This document shows positions 1 to 11,081 of a stretch of 64,000 bases of DNA, one piece after another (position 1 is the stretch's first letter; each line of letters starts with the position of its first letter). The stretch is taken from contig BSBM01000125.1 in assembly GCA_027924585.1 (NCBI GenBank), forward strand, positions 3,229,001 through 3,293,000, in the 5' to 3' direction. The DNA comes from Larix kaempferi (lineage: Eukaryota > Streptophyta > Pinopsida > Pinales > Pinaceae). The translations under genes were made by a program, and so were the position numbers. The notes below the pieces were generated by a model. The model searched no databases. It was given only the letters and a program-made list of their open reading frames with translations, and was not told the DNA's origin.

Positions 1-439
1 ATGACTTTATCATTTTTCAAAACTTCATTTTGACTTAAATTTGAACTTCTTACATATGGAGAATGTTAACAATATCGATTTGTCGTGATTTTGTAGATAT
101 GACTTAACCTTGACCTTTATCAATATTTGATATCAACTAAAGATTTTTTTTAAACTTTAATTCATGAATCTAATAAATGGTGACGACTTTTATTGCCTTA
201 GCTTTGGCTTCTCACTTAGACATCAATTTGTATTTACCTTATTCCCCAAAAAAATAGGTTTTTACTCAACAAAAAATCTTTATTACATACCCATCTCTTT
301 TGAACTAAATAAGAACCCAAAACTATGATAAAATTGTAATTCCTCCCTTAGCACATCTACATAATCAACTCTATCTCTATACCAATCAATCGTAGAATTT
401 CTCCAAATTCCATGGTGAAGGTATGGCTTTGATACCAAA
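1..439 (-). repeat. Internal fragment of an unclassified LTR element, copy 1
   Basis: This stretch is closely similar to 44786-45267 and ends with an antisense initiator tRNA-Met primer site (about 429-439), directly followed by an LTR-like start at 440. It therefore looks like the 5' internal end of a minus-strand retrotransposon that begins outside the window. No coding domain is recognisable. Confidence 0.5.
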
Positions 440-977
440 TGTTAGGTTTAATATGTAGTATGCTTGATAGCCGTATATTCATCATTTCATTGGATTCACC
501 CTCATCTTTTTCTTCTTCTTTAACACATGGATACCAACAACTGCATTGAATTCAGATACAATATCATTGTTAATACACTCTTCATAGGCATGTACAACAA
601 ACATTCCTAGATGGCATGAATACAAATAAATAAATTGCTTTGTATTTTAAGGAAAATATTTATATAGTTACTGCAAATCAACATGACTATCTATGAAGAA
701 TATCTCTCAACATGCTATCATTAGAACCAAAAGACAATGCACATGCCAGAAATAATTTTCCATTCCACTAGTAACCACCATTGGCTTATCATTAGAACCA
801 TTTGGACAATGTTCACTAAAAGAAGACTTGATGCTTTAGCAGGTATGTGTATGCCACTATAGTAGATCTCATTTTGAATTGTAGCATAATAATATGATAC
901 AAACAAACTATTCATACCCTAGATAGTTGAATGGATATTCTATATACTGTCTTTGGGTACACCTTTAATGGGTTGCA
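440..977 (-). repeat. LTR of an unclassified element, copy 1
   Basis: It begins TGTTAGG next to an antisense tRNA-Met primer site and ends at GGGTTGCA. The same sequence recurs at 45268-45438 and 60451-60823, where it is split by a later insertion. The right end is set where similarity to the other copy fades, so it is approximate. Confidence 0.5.
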
Positions 978-1799
978 TATATCTTTGCTTCCACCAGCAG
1001 TCCACCCTCCACAGCAGTCCACCCTCTGATAGATGAACACTTGTATGTTCATTCAATTGAAAACTATTTTCTACACATTGATTTCTAGTAGAGCTCATAC
1101 AGATCCAACGATATCAATTAGGCATTATTTTCTACATCGAAGCAGCTCTGTGCAACACACAAACATCCACAATGTACATCGTAAACAATGTCCTAGTATA
1201 TCAAGATATTTACTAGTCCAAATTTGACTCTCAACACAATCAATGTTAGTTTGAATAAGCTAATATGATATCCAAAATGTGTGTTGCAATAGCTACTCCT
1301 ATTTTTCCAATCTCTTAATAGTGTGATGCCTTTGATTTTGATCCAGAAATGTATTATGCCTAGGTGCTTGTAAAATTTGGTTCTTCTTCATTATTTCTTT
1401 CAGCTTCAAGCATACTTCATCATTTACATTCATAATACAAATTTCAAAAGGAATTTCTTGCCAATTGGTCTCACCCAATCCTCTCTTCAAACCTTCCCAG
1501 TTGCCATGATTAACATTGGAAATCTACAACAGATCACCACAAATTTGTAGACTCTTTTCCCATATTCACTGCCAGAGAGTAGTGCACCCTTTATGAGAAA
1601 TAAAATAATCACCTTACTTGCATGTGTCATTGGAGTCATCATAAAATACTCATGCCTTTCTTGGAATTGATGTTTTCAACTCCATAAACCTCATCTCTAA
1701 TACCAAATGTTGGGTTGACCCATAAGACTGTGTGAGATTTGTTTGGATTTGGATCAAACATGACACCTGACTTAGTGGGATAACAAGTAGGAGTTAATC
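978..1799. other. Unassigned intergenic DNA
   Basis: No gene or repeat is recognised, apart from a two-unit repeat of CAGCAGTCCACCCTC near 998-1026. Around 1700-1715 there is a degenerate tRNA-Met primer-like sequence (TAATACCAAA followed by TGTTGGG), which may mark another decayed LTR edge. Short open frames here have no recognisable domain. Confidence 0.3.
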
Positions 1800-2373
1800 C
1801 TTCAAAACCAAGGACCATGAACAAGGCCTCAAACCACAAAACATGTACTATATAGGAGATGATTATATTTAGACTGGGATATGGGTGTCAATATGAGTTA
1901 TTGTGCACTAGGGGTAGATCTTGAACCATTGTTGGAGATGAAATTTAGGGAATTAGGCCATAACATAAGATTTTTGTTAATGGGCCATGATTAAGGCCAT
2001 GACCAATAACATACACCATTTAAAGTGTTTATTCGACATATAATTTGGATATGGGCATGATCAATATTTTTTGGATAGTGGGATGAGTATCAAGGCCTTA
2101 ATCAAATTCATGTTAGGAAAAAAACAGCCTTACACCATAAATTGATCTCTAAGGCTCATTGACCATGAACATGACCTCAAACCCCAACAAAGGCCCTTTA
2201 AAGATGATAGTTGGACTCCAAGTGGAATATGGGTACCATTATGAAGTCTTGTGCATCAGGGATGTGTGTCTTAAGGAATTGGTCATGGTCAAGGGAGCAA
2301 AACCCTTTAAGGATCAAGGGCCATAAATAATTCCATAAACCACATAAAATGTATCCTCTATAGGGAATCATTG
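1800..2373 (-). repeat. ~180 bp tandem satellite-like repeat, left piece
   Basis: About three degenerate monomers. The recurring marker, an 'aggccttgaccatggtcaa'-like segment, appears near 1914, 2086 and 2267, spaced about 172 and 181 bp. The array is cut at 2373 by the outer retrotransposon and resumes at 38458 in the same orientation. The array at 61950-63660 is in the opposite orientation. Confidence 0.6.
2369..2373. repeat. Target-site duplication CATTG, left copy
   Basis: CATTG lies immediately before the LTR start TGTTGG at 2374 and is repeated exactly at 38458-38462 after the far LTR. This shows that 2374-38457 entered as one element later enlarged by internal insertions. Confidence 0.85.
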
Positions 2374-2529
2374 TGTTGGAATCGATTTAATACTAAGAGG
2401 GGGGGTGAATCAGTATTAGCGCAATTATTAGCGATTTTTACCTTCTTTAACATATTAGCCTTTAATTAATATTTATCTTCTGTTATACATCAGTAAATAA
2501 ACATCCACACATATATGCACTACATAAAC

Positions 2530-3122
2530 TGTTGATGTATATGTAACTGCGGAATGTATTTCATATATATTTATTGTACCCTTATTAGAGATGTGTTATT
2601 CCTCTATAAGGAAGTGTCGTCATGTGGATTGACAAGGGTCGCAAGTGTGTGTACTTGCTGATGGGTTATTAGACCACCATGTGTGGGGTCGGACCTGAAA
2701 TATATATATTATAATGTGGATGTACCTAGCTAGACAAGTCGGCCCCATAAGGTCACTGGGCAAACAGGTTAGTATAAATAGAGATCAGGTGATCTCTATT
2801 TAGATCATTCGGAAAGTTATATCTCTCTCACTCAGAAAGTGGCGCACTAGTGAGGAGGAGGATCATCTGCTACTAGGAGACTATCTCAGTGTATTTTGGT
2901 TGTACTTTGGTTGAGCCATTGCTCTCTCTATCTCTGAGGAAGTTGTGGGGTTTTTCACCTTAGGGTTTTCCCCATGGAAACTCTGTGTCTCTTGTCTCTC
3001 ATGCTTTTGATTCTTGTGATGCTTGTCATGCTTATTGTGATTGTCATGCATTGATATACTGTATATGTTATTCTCTCAGTGAAGATCCTAGAGTATTGTG
3101 AATTAATGCTCAAAATTTAACA
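2530..3122 (+). repeat. 5' LTR of the copia element
   Basis: Starts TGTTGATG and ends AACA; 593 bp, the same length as the 3' LTR. The six differences from the 3' copy fall at 2659, 2693, 2761, 2811, 2975 and 3105: three transitions and three transversions, no indels. It carries the TATA box and hairpin described separately. Confidence 0.95.
2773..2802 (+). promoter_or_regulatory. LTR TATA box overlapping a 13-bp perfect inverted repeat
   Basis: TATAAATA lies at 2773-2780. From 2775 the sequence is TAAATAGAGATCA, GG, then TGATCTCTATTTA to 2802, a perfect 13-bp stem with a 2-nt spacer. It is conserved base for base in the 3' LTR (9543-9570). As RNA only its downstream half would lie near the cap, depending on the start site; as DNA it could extrude or bind a dimeric factor. 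The promoter role is inferred from position. Confidence 0.65.
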
Positions 3123-3134
3123 TGGTATCAGAGC
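3123..3134 (+). other. Primer binding site, initiator tRNA-Met
   Basis: TGGTATCAGAGC directly follows the 5' LTR with no gap. It is the usual plant copia primer site, complementary to the 3' end of initiator tRNA-Met, where minus-strand DNA synthesis starts. Confidence 0.95.
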
Positions 3135-3696
3135 TAACTTGAGAAGAAGACATTTTGCAGTGACGGAAACTTGAGTTTCTTGTTTATTGGGTTTCTCTCC
3201 ACAGATTTTGGAAACGCAGTATAGTATATTGAATCTACTCATCAAGGCGAATCTATCTATCGAATCAGAATTCAATTCTGAGCATTTTCAGATTTGGCCC
3301 TAAAAATTAGGGTTTCCACAAAAATAGGAATTTCTGAAATCTGAAGACACGGCTGGAAGTTCCTTGCAAAAATCGAAGTTTAGAGCTTTGGATCAAGATT
3401 GTTGGCTGGGTAGATCTCCGGGAAACTCAAACCCTAATTCAGGGCTTTCCCCAGTGAACCCGGGAGGACAAAAAGACAAATCTGAAGGGTAAAACTTTGC
3501 TAATCTCAAATTCTGAATGCACCAGGCTGATCAGCTCATCAAGGCACATCTTTCTATCCTTTTATAAATTTGAAATTCACATTTTGAATTTTTAGGGTTT
3601 TTTCAACAAACCCTAATCCGGGACCAAATCCAGTTTTCAGCATTTCAAGTGGTAAGACCTAAATCTTTTCTATTTCCATTTGAAGTACTCTTTAAG
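3135..3696 (+). other. Untranslated leader of the copia element
   Basis: About 560 bp between the primer site and the likely gag start. No open frame of note. The leader is expected to hold packaging and dimerisation signals, but none can be identified by eye. Confidence 0.6.
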
Positions 3697-4071
3697 ATGT
3701 CTCACCACACCAAGCTTGAGGATAAGCTTGAAGGGGCTGATAAATTCCGAGCTTGGAAGTATAGGATTGGGTTAATCCTGGAAAATAATGAGTTGGACTC
3801 ATATATAAAAGAAGACATCCCTATCCCAGAGGATGAAGAGGCCAAGGTATTGCATAAGAAGAACTTGGTCAAGGCAAAGAGAATCATTGCTAATTCTATT
3901 AAAGACCATCTCATACCCCATGTGTCTTCTCTAAAGAAACCCAAGGAGATGTTTGACTCTTTAACCAAGCTATTTGAAGGGAAGAACATAAATTGGAAGA
4001 TGACCCATGCGGAACCAATTGAAAGGAGTAAAGTTTCAGAATGGAGAAACCATTCAATCTTATTTTTCTAG
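3697..4071 (+). pseudogene. gag: Copia gag, N-terminal part, ending in a frameshift
   Basis: Encodes the N-terminal capsid-like half of gag. The start chosen is the ATG at 3697 (reading MSHHTKLEDK), because similarity to copia gag begins there; an in-frame ATG at 3649 adds 16 residues unlike gag. The region has the DUF4219/UBN2 pattern around 'FRAWKYRIGLILE'. At 4004-4006 a CCC run appears to carry one extra base: gag-like sequence stops in this frame and resumes in frame 2 at 4007, while this frame continues 22 unrelated codons to a stop at 4069-4071. Copia gag and pol are normally one frame, so I read this as a disabling single-base insertion, not programmed frameshifting, since it lies in the middle of gag. 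Confidence 0.85.
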
Positions 4072-6949
4072 GGTCTCCCAGATTAAGGAACAACTGGAAG
4101 TAGTAGATGAAATGGTGGAGAATGGTGAAGTTGTCATGACCACTCTTAATGGCCTACCTAGGTCATGGGACTCCTTTATTCAAGGAATCTGTGCAAGAAA
4201 GAAGTTGGTATCCTTCAACAGATTGCGGGAAGAATGCTCTCAAGAAGAAGCTAGACTTGAAGCTCATGAGGAAAAGATGGGAGGTGAAGATCAAGCTCTT
4301 GCAGCTCACACCAAAAGAAGCAAGCCCAAGAAGGAGCACTCTCGCTACAAGAGATCCTATCAAAAGAATAAGAAGGATTTAAGATGCTTCACATGCAATG
4401 AGAAGGGTCACTTTGCTTCAGATTGTCCCAAGAACAAAAGGGATAATAACAACAACTCTAGCAAGAAGAAGAAGGGCAGCAAAAGAAAGTTCCATGCTCA
4501 TGTTGCCGAGGATGATAAACCTCCAAAGAAGAAGGCTAGGGCAGAAAGTGATGATGACTCATCAAGTGAAGAAGAGTATGTTCTAATCTCTGCTCTCACA
4601 GGTACTAACTCCCATGGTTGTAATGATTGGTTGATTGATAGTGGGGCTTCCAAACACATGACTGGTTTTAAGGAATCTTTTGTGAATCTATCTGAACATG
4701 AATCACCCCATAAAGTTAAACTTGGGGATGATTATCAATACCCAATCAAAAGAAGTGGTGAAGCCTCCTACAACCTAGATTCTGGAAAATCTTTGAAGAT
4801 GAAAGAAGTCCTTTATCTACCTGGACTCAAGAAGAACTTACTCTCCATCTCTGCATTGGATGCAAAAGGTATGAGGGTTGCATTTGTGGATGGCCAAGTC
4901 CTAATGTGGCCAAAGGGAAAGACCATAGATGATGCAGTAGTGATTGGACAACAAGAGGGAGGATTGTATAAATTGAAGGGACAACCTGAACATGCCATGG
5001 TGCATGAATCCATGGAGCCAAGTGAACTTTGGCATAGAAGACTTGCTCATATGCACTATAGGGCACATCCAATTGCAAGCAAGGATGTAGAAGGTCTTCC
5101 TAAAATCAAGACCAAACATGAAGGTGTTTGCAAAGGATGTGCAAAAGGTAAGAACATTAAGAAGGCTTTCCCAAGCAGTGAAAGCAAGGCCAAAGATATC
5201 CTGGAAATCATCCACTCAGATGTATGTGGTCCTATGTCATCCAGTTCTTTGAGTGGGTATGTTTACTATGTCTCATTTATTGATGACTTCCCTAGGAAGA
5301 CTTGGGTATACTTCTTGAAGAACAAAGATGAGGTGTTTGATAAATTCAAGGAATTCATAACCTTGATGGAGAATCAAACTGACAAGAAGATCAAAACATT
5401 CAAATCCGACAATGGTGGAGAATTCACCTCAGGTGACTTCAAGAAGCTTTGTAGTGATTCAGGGATTAAGAGGGAGTTGACTGCTCCTTATAATCCTCAA
5501 CAAAATGGAGTTGCAGAAATGAAGAACAGAACTATCATGGAAGCAGCAAGGGCAATGCTGCATGACCAGGATCTACCTATGCATCTATGGGCAGAAGCAG
5601 CTAGAACAGCTCTATATGTGCAGAACAGAACACCCCACAAGATATTGGATAACAAGACACCAGAAGAGGTCTTTTCTGGTAAGAAACCTGAAGTCAACCA
5701 TCTCAGAATATTTGGTTGTCCAGTATACACTCATGTCCCAAAGGAAAAGAGGACTAAACTAGATCCTTCAGGAAAGAAGGGTATCTTTGTGGGTTACAGT
5801 GAAAGCTCGAAGGCTTATAGAATATATTTTTCGAGGTTCAAGAAGATTGATGTCAGCAGGGATGTAACATTTGATGAAAACTCAGCATTCATCAAATCAA
5901 GGAAGGCACCTATCGAAGTTTATGAAGAACCTAAGGAAACTAGATTTCAAGACACTACCATGACTGAAGCAGTTCCAGAAGTTGTTCGTGAGTTTGAAGA
6001 TACACAAGAACCTGTAGATCCACCCCGTGAGGATAACTCTCACAAGAGGAAACCTGCATGGGCTAGAGAGCTCATTCAAGATGCAGAAAGATTTGGCATT
6101 CCAAAAGAAGAACACAGAGCAAAGAAGAGAACCAGATCACATACCAGCTATGTTGCTTTACTCTGTGACATTATGAACAAAGAGCCTTCCAGTTATGAAG
6201 AAGCAGTGGAAAAGAAAGAATGGAAGGATGCCATGGTTGAGGAATACCAATCAATAATGAAGAATGATGTTTGGGATGTTGTCCCAAGACCTAAAGAGAA
6301 GTCTGTTGTGACTTCCAAATGGACTTACAAAATCAAGCATGCTGCAGATGGCAGTGTAGAGAAATACAAGGCAAGATTCGTAGCTCGTGGCTTCTCTCAG
6401 AAAGAGGGAATAGATTATGAAGAAACTTTTGCACCTGTAGCCAGGTATACTTCCATCAGAACAGTACTTTCCCTGGCTGCAGCAACGAAATGGAAAATAC
6501 ACCAGATGGATGAAAAGAGTATTTTCTTGAATGGTGTAGTTGAAGAGGAAGTATATGTGGAGCAGCCACTCGGTTTTGAAATACATGACAAGGAGTCATA
6601 TGTGTGCAGATTGAAGAAATCCTTGTATGGCTTGAAACAAGCTCCCAGAACCTGGTATGGTAGGATGGATAGTTTCCTATCTAGTTTGGGCTTTACCAAG
6701 AGTAAAGCGGATTCCAACCTTTATTACAAGGTTGAGGAAGGGAATCCTGTGATTCTACTCCTATATGTGGATGACTTATTTGTAACAGGAGATGACATAT
6801 TGATTGCAGATACGAAGAGGAAGCTTGCTGCTGAGTTCGATATGAAATATTTGGGAATGATGCATTATTTCCTAGGTATGGAGGTGTGGCAGAGTGCAAG
6901 TGGGATCTTCCTTAGTCAAGGGAAGTACACAGTAGATATCCTGAAGTGA
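4007..6949 (+). pseudogene. pol: Copia gag C-terminus, protease, integrase and reverse transcriptase
   Basis: A 980-codon open stretch. Residues counted from 4007: rest of gag 1-125; CCHC zinc knuckle 127-140 (CFTCNEKGHFASDC); Lys-rich linker; aspartic protease motif DSGASKHM at 211-218; GAG pre-integrase HHCC region with H343/H348 and C375/C378; integrase catalytic triad D405, D468, E504, with 35 residues between the last two; then reverse transcriptase from about 735 with catalytic D835 and YVDD at 920-923. It ends at a TGA (6947-6949), after which the same frame continues into RNase H, so this is an internal stop and not the natural end. The stop could come from one C-to-T change at a CpG. 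All active-site residues checked are present, so damage is recent. Confidence 0.93.
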
Positions 6950-7699
6950 TTCGGGATGATGGATTTCAAGGCCATGGCCACACCTATGGCATCGAATCTG
7001 AAGCTTCTATGTGATGCTTCATCTGAGTCGGTTGATGTCTCTATGTATCGTCAGATGATTGGGTCCTTGATGTACCTGACGAACACGAGACCAGACATTT
7101 GCTTTGCTGTGAACACATTGAGTCAGTTCCTGATAGATCAGAGGAGTGTTCACCTGGTTGCTGTAAAGCATGTTCTGAGGTACCTGAAGGGTATAGTGGA
7201 TTATGGGCTAAAGTATGAAGCGAATCAAAAGTTTAACCTGCAGGAATATGTTGATTCAGATTGGGCTGGCAGTGCTGCAGATAGGAAGAGCACATCTAGG
7301 TGCTGCTTCAGTATGGGATCAGGTGTGATCTCTTGGTTTAGCAGGAAGCAGTCCTGCGTAGCACTGAGTACAGTTGAGGTAGAGTATGTTGCAGCCTATT
7401 CAGCTAGTTGTGAGGTAGTATGGCTACGGAAGCTACTGTCTGAGTTATTTGATCTCCCGTTGGATGCTACTGGTATCTTCTGTGATAACCAGAGTTGTGT
7501 GAAGCTGTCTGAGAACCCAGTGTTTCATGACAGGTCGAAACACATAGAGATCAAATATCACTATATCAGGGATATGGTGCAGAGAGGAGCTGTGAAGCTC
7601 CTGTATGTTGCAACGGACGAGCAGATTGCAGATGTGCTGACGAAGACACTAGCTAGGGTGAAGTTCGAGTACTTTAGAGAGAGGCTTGGTGTTCTTTAG
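6950..7699 (+). pseudogene. pol: Copia RNase H domain, downstream of the internal stop
   Basis: Same frame as the preceding pol segment; the first ATG after the stop is at 6956. It holds the conserved copia connection and RNase H region: 'MIGSLMYLTNTRPDI', the first acidic position in DSDWAGS, the second in the STVEVEY block, the third in CDNQS and the last in ADVLTK. The family usually has STAEAEY, so this block carries two conservative changes. It ends naturally with TAG at 7697-7699. Without read-through it could not be part of the polyprotein, so any activity would need to be supplied in trans. Confidence 0.9.
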
Positions 7700-7815
7700 A
7701 TTGATGACACTTCAAGGAAGAAGTGATGGACACATTTGCTAAAGCCATTCCAAGCATGTTGGAAGGAGGATCCTTCACATGGCTGTGGATGTAAGCACTG
7801 GATGATGAGCATCAG

Positions 7816-8345
7816 GATGATGTTTTGGTTTTTGCTTTGTATGATCAGTTGGATCATTTTTATGTATGTATGTATGCATCATGTTGGATGTTGGATATGA
7901 TCAGTTGGATCATTTATATGTATATGTATGTACGCATCATGTTGGATGCTGGATATTATCGGTTGGATCATTTGTATGTATTTTGTATATGCATCATGTT
8001 GGATGCTTGGACCATGTATCTGTATATGTATCAGGTGGATACATTGTATGATCAGGTGGATCATGTATGGTGATATGTATCATGTATTTGTATTTGTATC
8101 AGGTGGATACACTGTATGATCAGGTGGATCATGTATGATGATATGTATCAGGTAGATACTTGGTATGCATCAGGTAGATGCATTGTATGATCAGGTGGAT
8201 CATGTATGGTGATATATATCATGTATTTGTATTTGTATCAGGTGGATATGATCAAGTGTATCATGTATGATGATATGTATCAGGTAGATACTTGGTATGC
8301 ATCAGGTAGATGCATTGTATGATCAGGATGATCATGGATGATGAG
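7816..8345 (+). repeat. Tandem repeat array in the copia 3' non-coding region
   Basis: Built from short GATCAGGTGGATCATGTATG-like and GTATCAGGTAGATAC-like modules that also form a longer unit: the block starting TCATGTATGGTGATAT occurs at about 8061 and again near 8200, a period of roughly 139 bp. Modules are rich in the palindrome GATC and in TGATCA. It lies between the pol stop and the polypurine tract, a region that holds an env-like frame in some copia lineages, but no protein is recognised here. Confidence 0.75.
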
Positions 8346-8483
8346 CTTCAGGATGTTGCTTGAGATGACATGCAGCAGGATGTCGCAGTGATGATGATCA
8401 GGATGATCATGTGTACATCAGGATGATGTATGGTGAGTATCAGGTTGATACTCTATGGGCGTGGATCAGGTTGTGTAGATGAG

Positions 8484-9057
8484 CATATAATTTGGCCCTG
8501 GGAGATTTGCAGATAGTCTTTCGAGGTTTTTCCTATGGCATATAATTTGGCCCTGGGATATCTGGCAAATGCTCTTTCGAGTTTTTGCTCTGGGAGGACA
8601 TATAATTTGGCCCTGGGAGATCTGCAGATAGTCTTTCGAGGTTTTGCCTATGGCATATAATTTGGCCCTGGGATATATAGTAGATGCTCTTTCGAGGTTT
8701 TGTCCTATGGCATATAATATGTCCCTGGGAGATCCGATAGGTTGGGCTGTGTGCCCGTAATAAGTCCTGGGATGCTCTTCCGAGATTTTTCCATGACCAC
8801 ATATAATCTGTCCCTGGGAGATATTATAGGTAGAGCTGTGTGCTCGTAATAGCCTGGGATGATCTTGCGAGGTTTTGTGGTGACCACATATAATCTGTCC
8901 CTGGGAGATCCTATAGGTAGAGCTGTGTGCTCGTAACAGCCTGGGATGTTCTTGCGAGGTTTTGTGGTGAGGTCACATATAATATGGCCCTGGGAGATCC
9001 TATAGGTAGAGTCGTGTGCTCGTAACAGCCTGGGATGCTCTTTCGAGGTTTTGTGAC
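8484..9057 (+). repeat. Eight-unit minisatellite in the copia 3' region
   Basis: Units begin CATATAAT(T/A/C)TG(G/T)CCCTGGGA at 8484, 8539, 8599, 8654, 8711, 8800, 8887 and 8976. The first four are 55-60 bp; the last four are 87-89 bp because they carry an extra segment (TGTGCTCGTAA-like). All share CTTTCGAGGTTTT-like ends. Antisense open frames across it are products of the repeat, not genes. Confidence 0.85.
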
Positions 9058-9196
9058 GCACGTAATAAGTCCTGAGGATTCCACAGTATGGCCAGTGATG
9101 ACGAAGACCTACAGGTGGTGGGCCTACATCCAGTATGAAAAAGGACTGGCTTTGTAGAACTTCCTATGACGAGTAGAGTCAAAGATTGGTTGAGAT

Positions 9197-9236
9197 AGCA
9201 GTAGCAGTGACGATGACGATGACGATGACAATGATC
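9197..9236 (+). repeat. GACGAT microsatellite
   Basis: Three and a half copies of a six-base GACGAT unit within the copia 3' non-coding region, preceded by GCAGTAGCAGT. Confidence 0.6.
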
Positions 9237-9288
9237 CCGAGAAGAAGACTTGTCTAGCAGATCTGTGTCGAGAAATACCTTCCTAGTT

Positions 9289-9297
9289 AAGAGGGAG
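9289..9297 (+). other. Polypurine tract of the copia element
   Basis: AAGAGGGAG directly precedes the 3' LTR start TGTTGATG at 9298. It is the expected primer for plus-strand synthesis. Confidence 0.9.
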
Positions 9298-9890
9298 TGT
9301 TGATGTATATGTAACTGCGGAATGTATTTCATATATATTTATTGTACCCTTATTAGAGATGTGTTATTCCTCTATAAGGAAGTGTCGTCATGTGGATTGA
9401 CAAGGGTCGCAAGTGTGTGTACTTGCCGATGGGTTATTAGACCACCATGTGTGGGGTCGGCCCTGAAATATATATATTATAATGTGGATGTACCTAGCTA
9501 GACAAGTCGGCCCCATAAGGTCACTGGGAAAACAGGTTAGTATAAATAGAGATCAGGTGATCTCTATTTAGATCATTCGAAAAGTTATATCTCTCTCACT
9601 CAGAAAGTGGCGCACTAGTGAGGAGGAGGATCATCTGCTACTAGGAGACTATCTCAGTGTATTTTGGTTGTACTTTGGTTGAGCCATTGCTCTCTCTATC
9701 TCTGAGGAAGTTGTGGGGTTTTTCACCTTAGGGTTTTCCCCACGGAAACTCTGTGTCTCTTGTCTCTCATGCTTTTGATTCTTGTGATGCTTGTCATGCT
9801 TATTGTGATTGTCATGCATTGATATACTGTATATGTTATTCTCTCAGTGAAGATCCTAGAGTATTGTGAATTATTGCTCAAAATTTAACA
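9298..9890 (+). repeat. 3' LTR of the copia element
   Basis: 593 bp, matching 2530-3122 with six substitutions. TATAAATA is at 9541-9548 and the 13-bp inverted repeat at 9543-9570 is unchanged. The outer element's LTR resumes at 9891. Confidence 0.95.
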
Positions 9891-10626
9891 TAAAAAACAC
9901 ATAACACACATGATTTTTACGTGGAAACCCAATCTGGAGAAAACCACAGAATGCTTATTTATAATGATAAATAATACATTCATGGAAGCACTGACTTCTT
10001 GTGTTTACGAGCACCAACTGGAAGGAGGCACCAACCCCCTAGTTTTACAGGCACTGACCTGAACGAAGCTTTTGTTCCCTGTGTTTCTCCAGCACCAACT
10101 GGAAGGAGGCACTGACCCCCTGTCTGCTTTGTTTTAAAGGCACCGACTTGAAGGAATTTGCAACTCCCTATCTCCTTTCCCCGTCTAACCACCCTCATGT
10201 CCAATATATCTTACTGCCTTACTGAACTTCAACTCTACGCACTCTTCAGATCTTTTGATGATAATTCTACTGTGCGCACCTTTGTATGCAGACTGTACTC
10301 TGTCACTGTACTGCATACATCACTTGAATTCTCAAACTTCTCAAATCACACTTCTGTTGATGACTTACTTCATGTACTGTGTGCTCTGTTGATTCTACAG
10401 TCTGTGTTTCTAGTTCAACGATCCGCTCTTCATGACTGTAATGATCAACTGAAACTGTGCTTTAAATTGAAATCTCATTTTTTAGAAATGAAGCACTAGT
10501 AACATAAGGAACTGCGCACTTTCTTATGTGTCAGTTCTATGTGTCCGTTCAATTTAAGTGTTGCAGATTCTCAGATAATCTGCAACGTCATGTGCATCAA
10601 ATAATTGGTTTGTTTAGTTTAACGCA

Positions 10627-11052
10627 TGTGAAGAACCTGCAATAATTAATTAATGCAAATACACGAGATATCAGAAATAATAGAACTCATAATCACTTTT
10701 ATATTGATCACGGGCCACTTCGAGGGGGCAACCTCCTTTGAGCAAGCTCAATACAATTAACTTCACCATGCCTTCATAGGCCTCAACACACACTTATATA
10801 CTAAGTCTAGGTGCCAATACCATGTGTCAATACAAACCATGGGCCAATACAAAATATAGATCAACAATTATTACGGGTCAAAACCATGGGCCAATACAAA
10901 CTATGGATCAACAAAACTATGGGCGACTTACAAAGCATATGCGCCAACAACAATAACACAAACTATGGATCAACAAATACTACGGGATGACTTACAAAGC
11001 ATATGCATCCAACAACAATATACTAACAAAGTAAAGACATGGGTTCCTAACA
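10627..11052 (-). repeat. 3' LTR of the chromovirus
   Basis: 426 bp, TGTGAAGAACC to CCTAACA in + coordinates. It differs from 14640-15078 by about 12 substitutions and one 13-bp indel. It contains degenerate CCATGGGCCAATACAAA-like direct repeats and a duplicated segment around ACTTACAAAGCATATGC. Confidence 0.9.
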
Positions 11053-11065
11053 TCCCCTCTCCCTC
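11053..11065 (-). other. Polypurine tract of the chromovirus
   Basis: TCCCCTCTCCCTC on the + strand, GAGGGAGAGGGGA on the coding strand, abuts the 3' LTR. It overlaps the end of the polyprotein frame (…EDKAFSEGEG), as is common in chromoviruses. Confidence 0.85.
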
Positions 11066-11081
11066 AGAAAAAGCTTTGTCC

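Larger units (their letters stand above)
2530..9890 (+). mobile_element. Nearly intact Ty1/copia retrotransposon
   Basis: A 7,361 bp element with two 593 bp LTRs that differ at only six positions (about 99% identical), a tRNA-Met primer site, gag-pol in the copia order (gag, protease, integrase, reverse transcriptase, RNase H), and a polypurine tract abutting the 3' LTR. Flanks are TAAAC on the left and TAAAA on the right, an imperfect 5-bp duplication. It lies within the outer element's LTR, and the uninterrupted equivalent of the site is visible near 36090. It is the youngest insertion in the window, but one frameshift and one stop disable it. Confidence 0.95.

Noticed and set aside
3123-3134. 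tRNA gene fragments at the many GGTATCAGAGC or complement sites
   Set aside because: Each lies next to an LTR end and is only 12-18 bases long, so they are primer binding sites.
4007-4071. Programmed frameshift between copia gag and pol
   Set aside because: The shift is in the middle of the gag domain, well before the zinc knuckle, and copia elements of this group use a single frame; a one-base insertion is simpler.
7825-8119. Overlapping + and - open frames rich in Met, Tyr and His
   Set aside because: Produced by GTATG/GATCA tandem modules in all frames.
8484-9057. Possible CRISPR-like array
   Set aside because: Units are contiguous repeats without unique spacers, the unit length varies, and the context is a plant retrotransposon.
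8533-9332. Open frames on the minus strand across the copia 3' region
   Set aside because: They follow the minisatellite units, are antisense to the element and encode only the repeat; no domain is visible.
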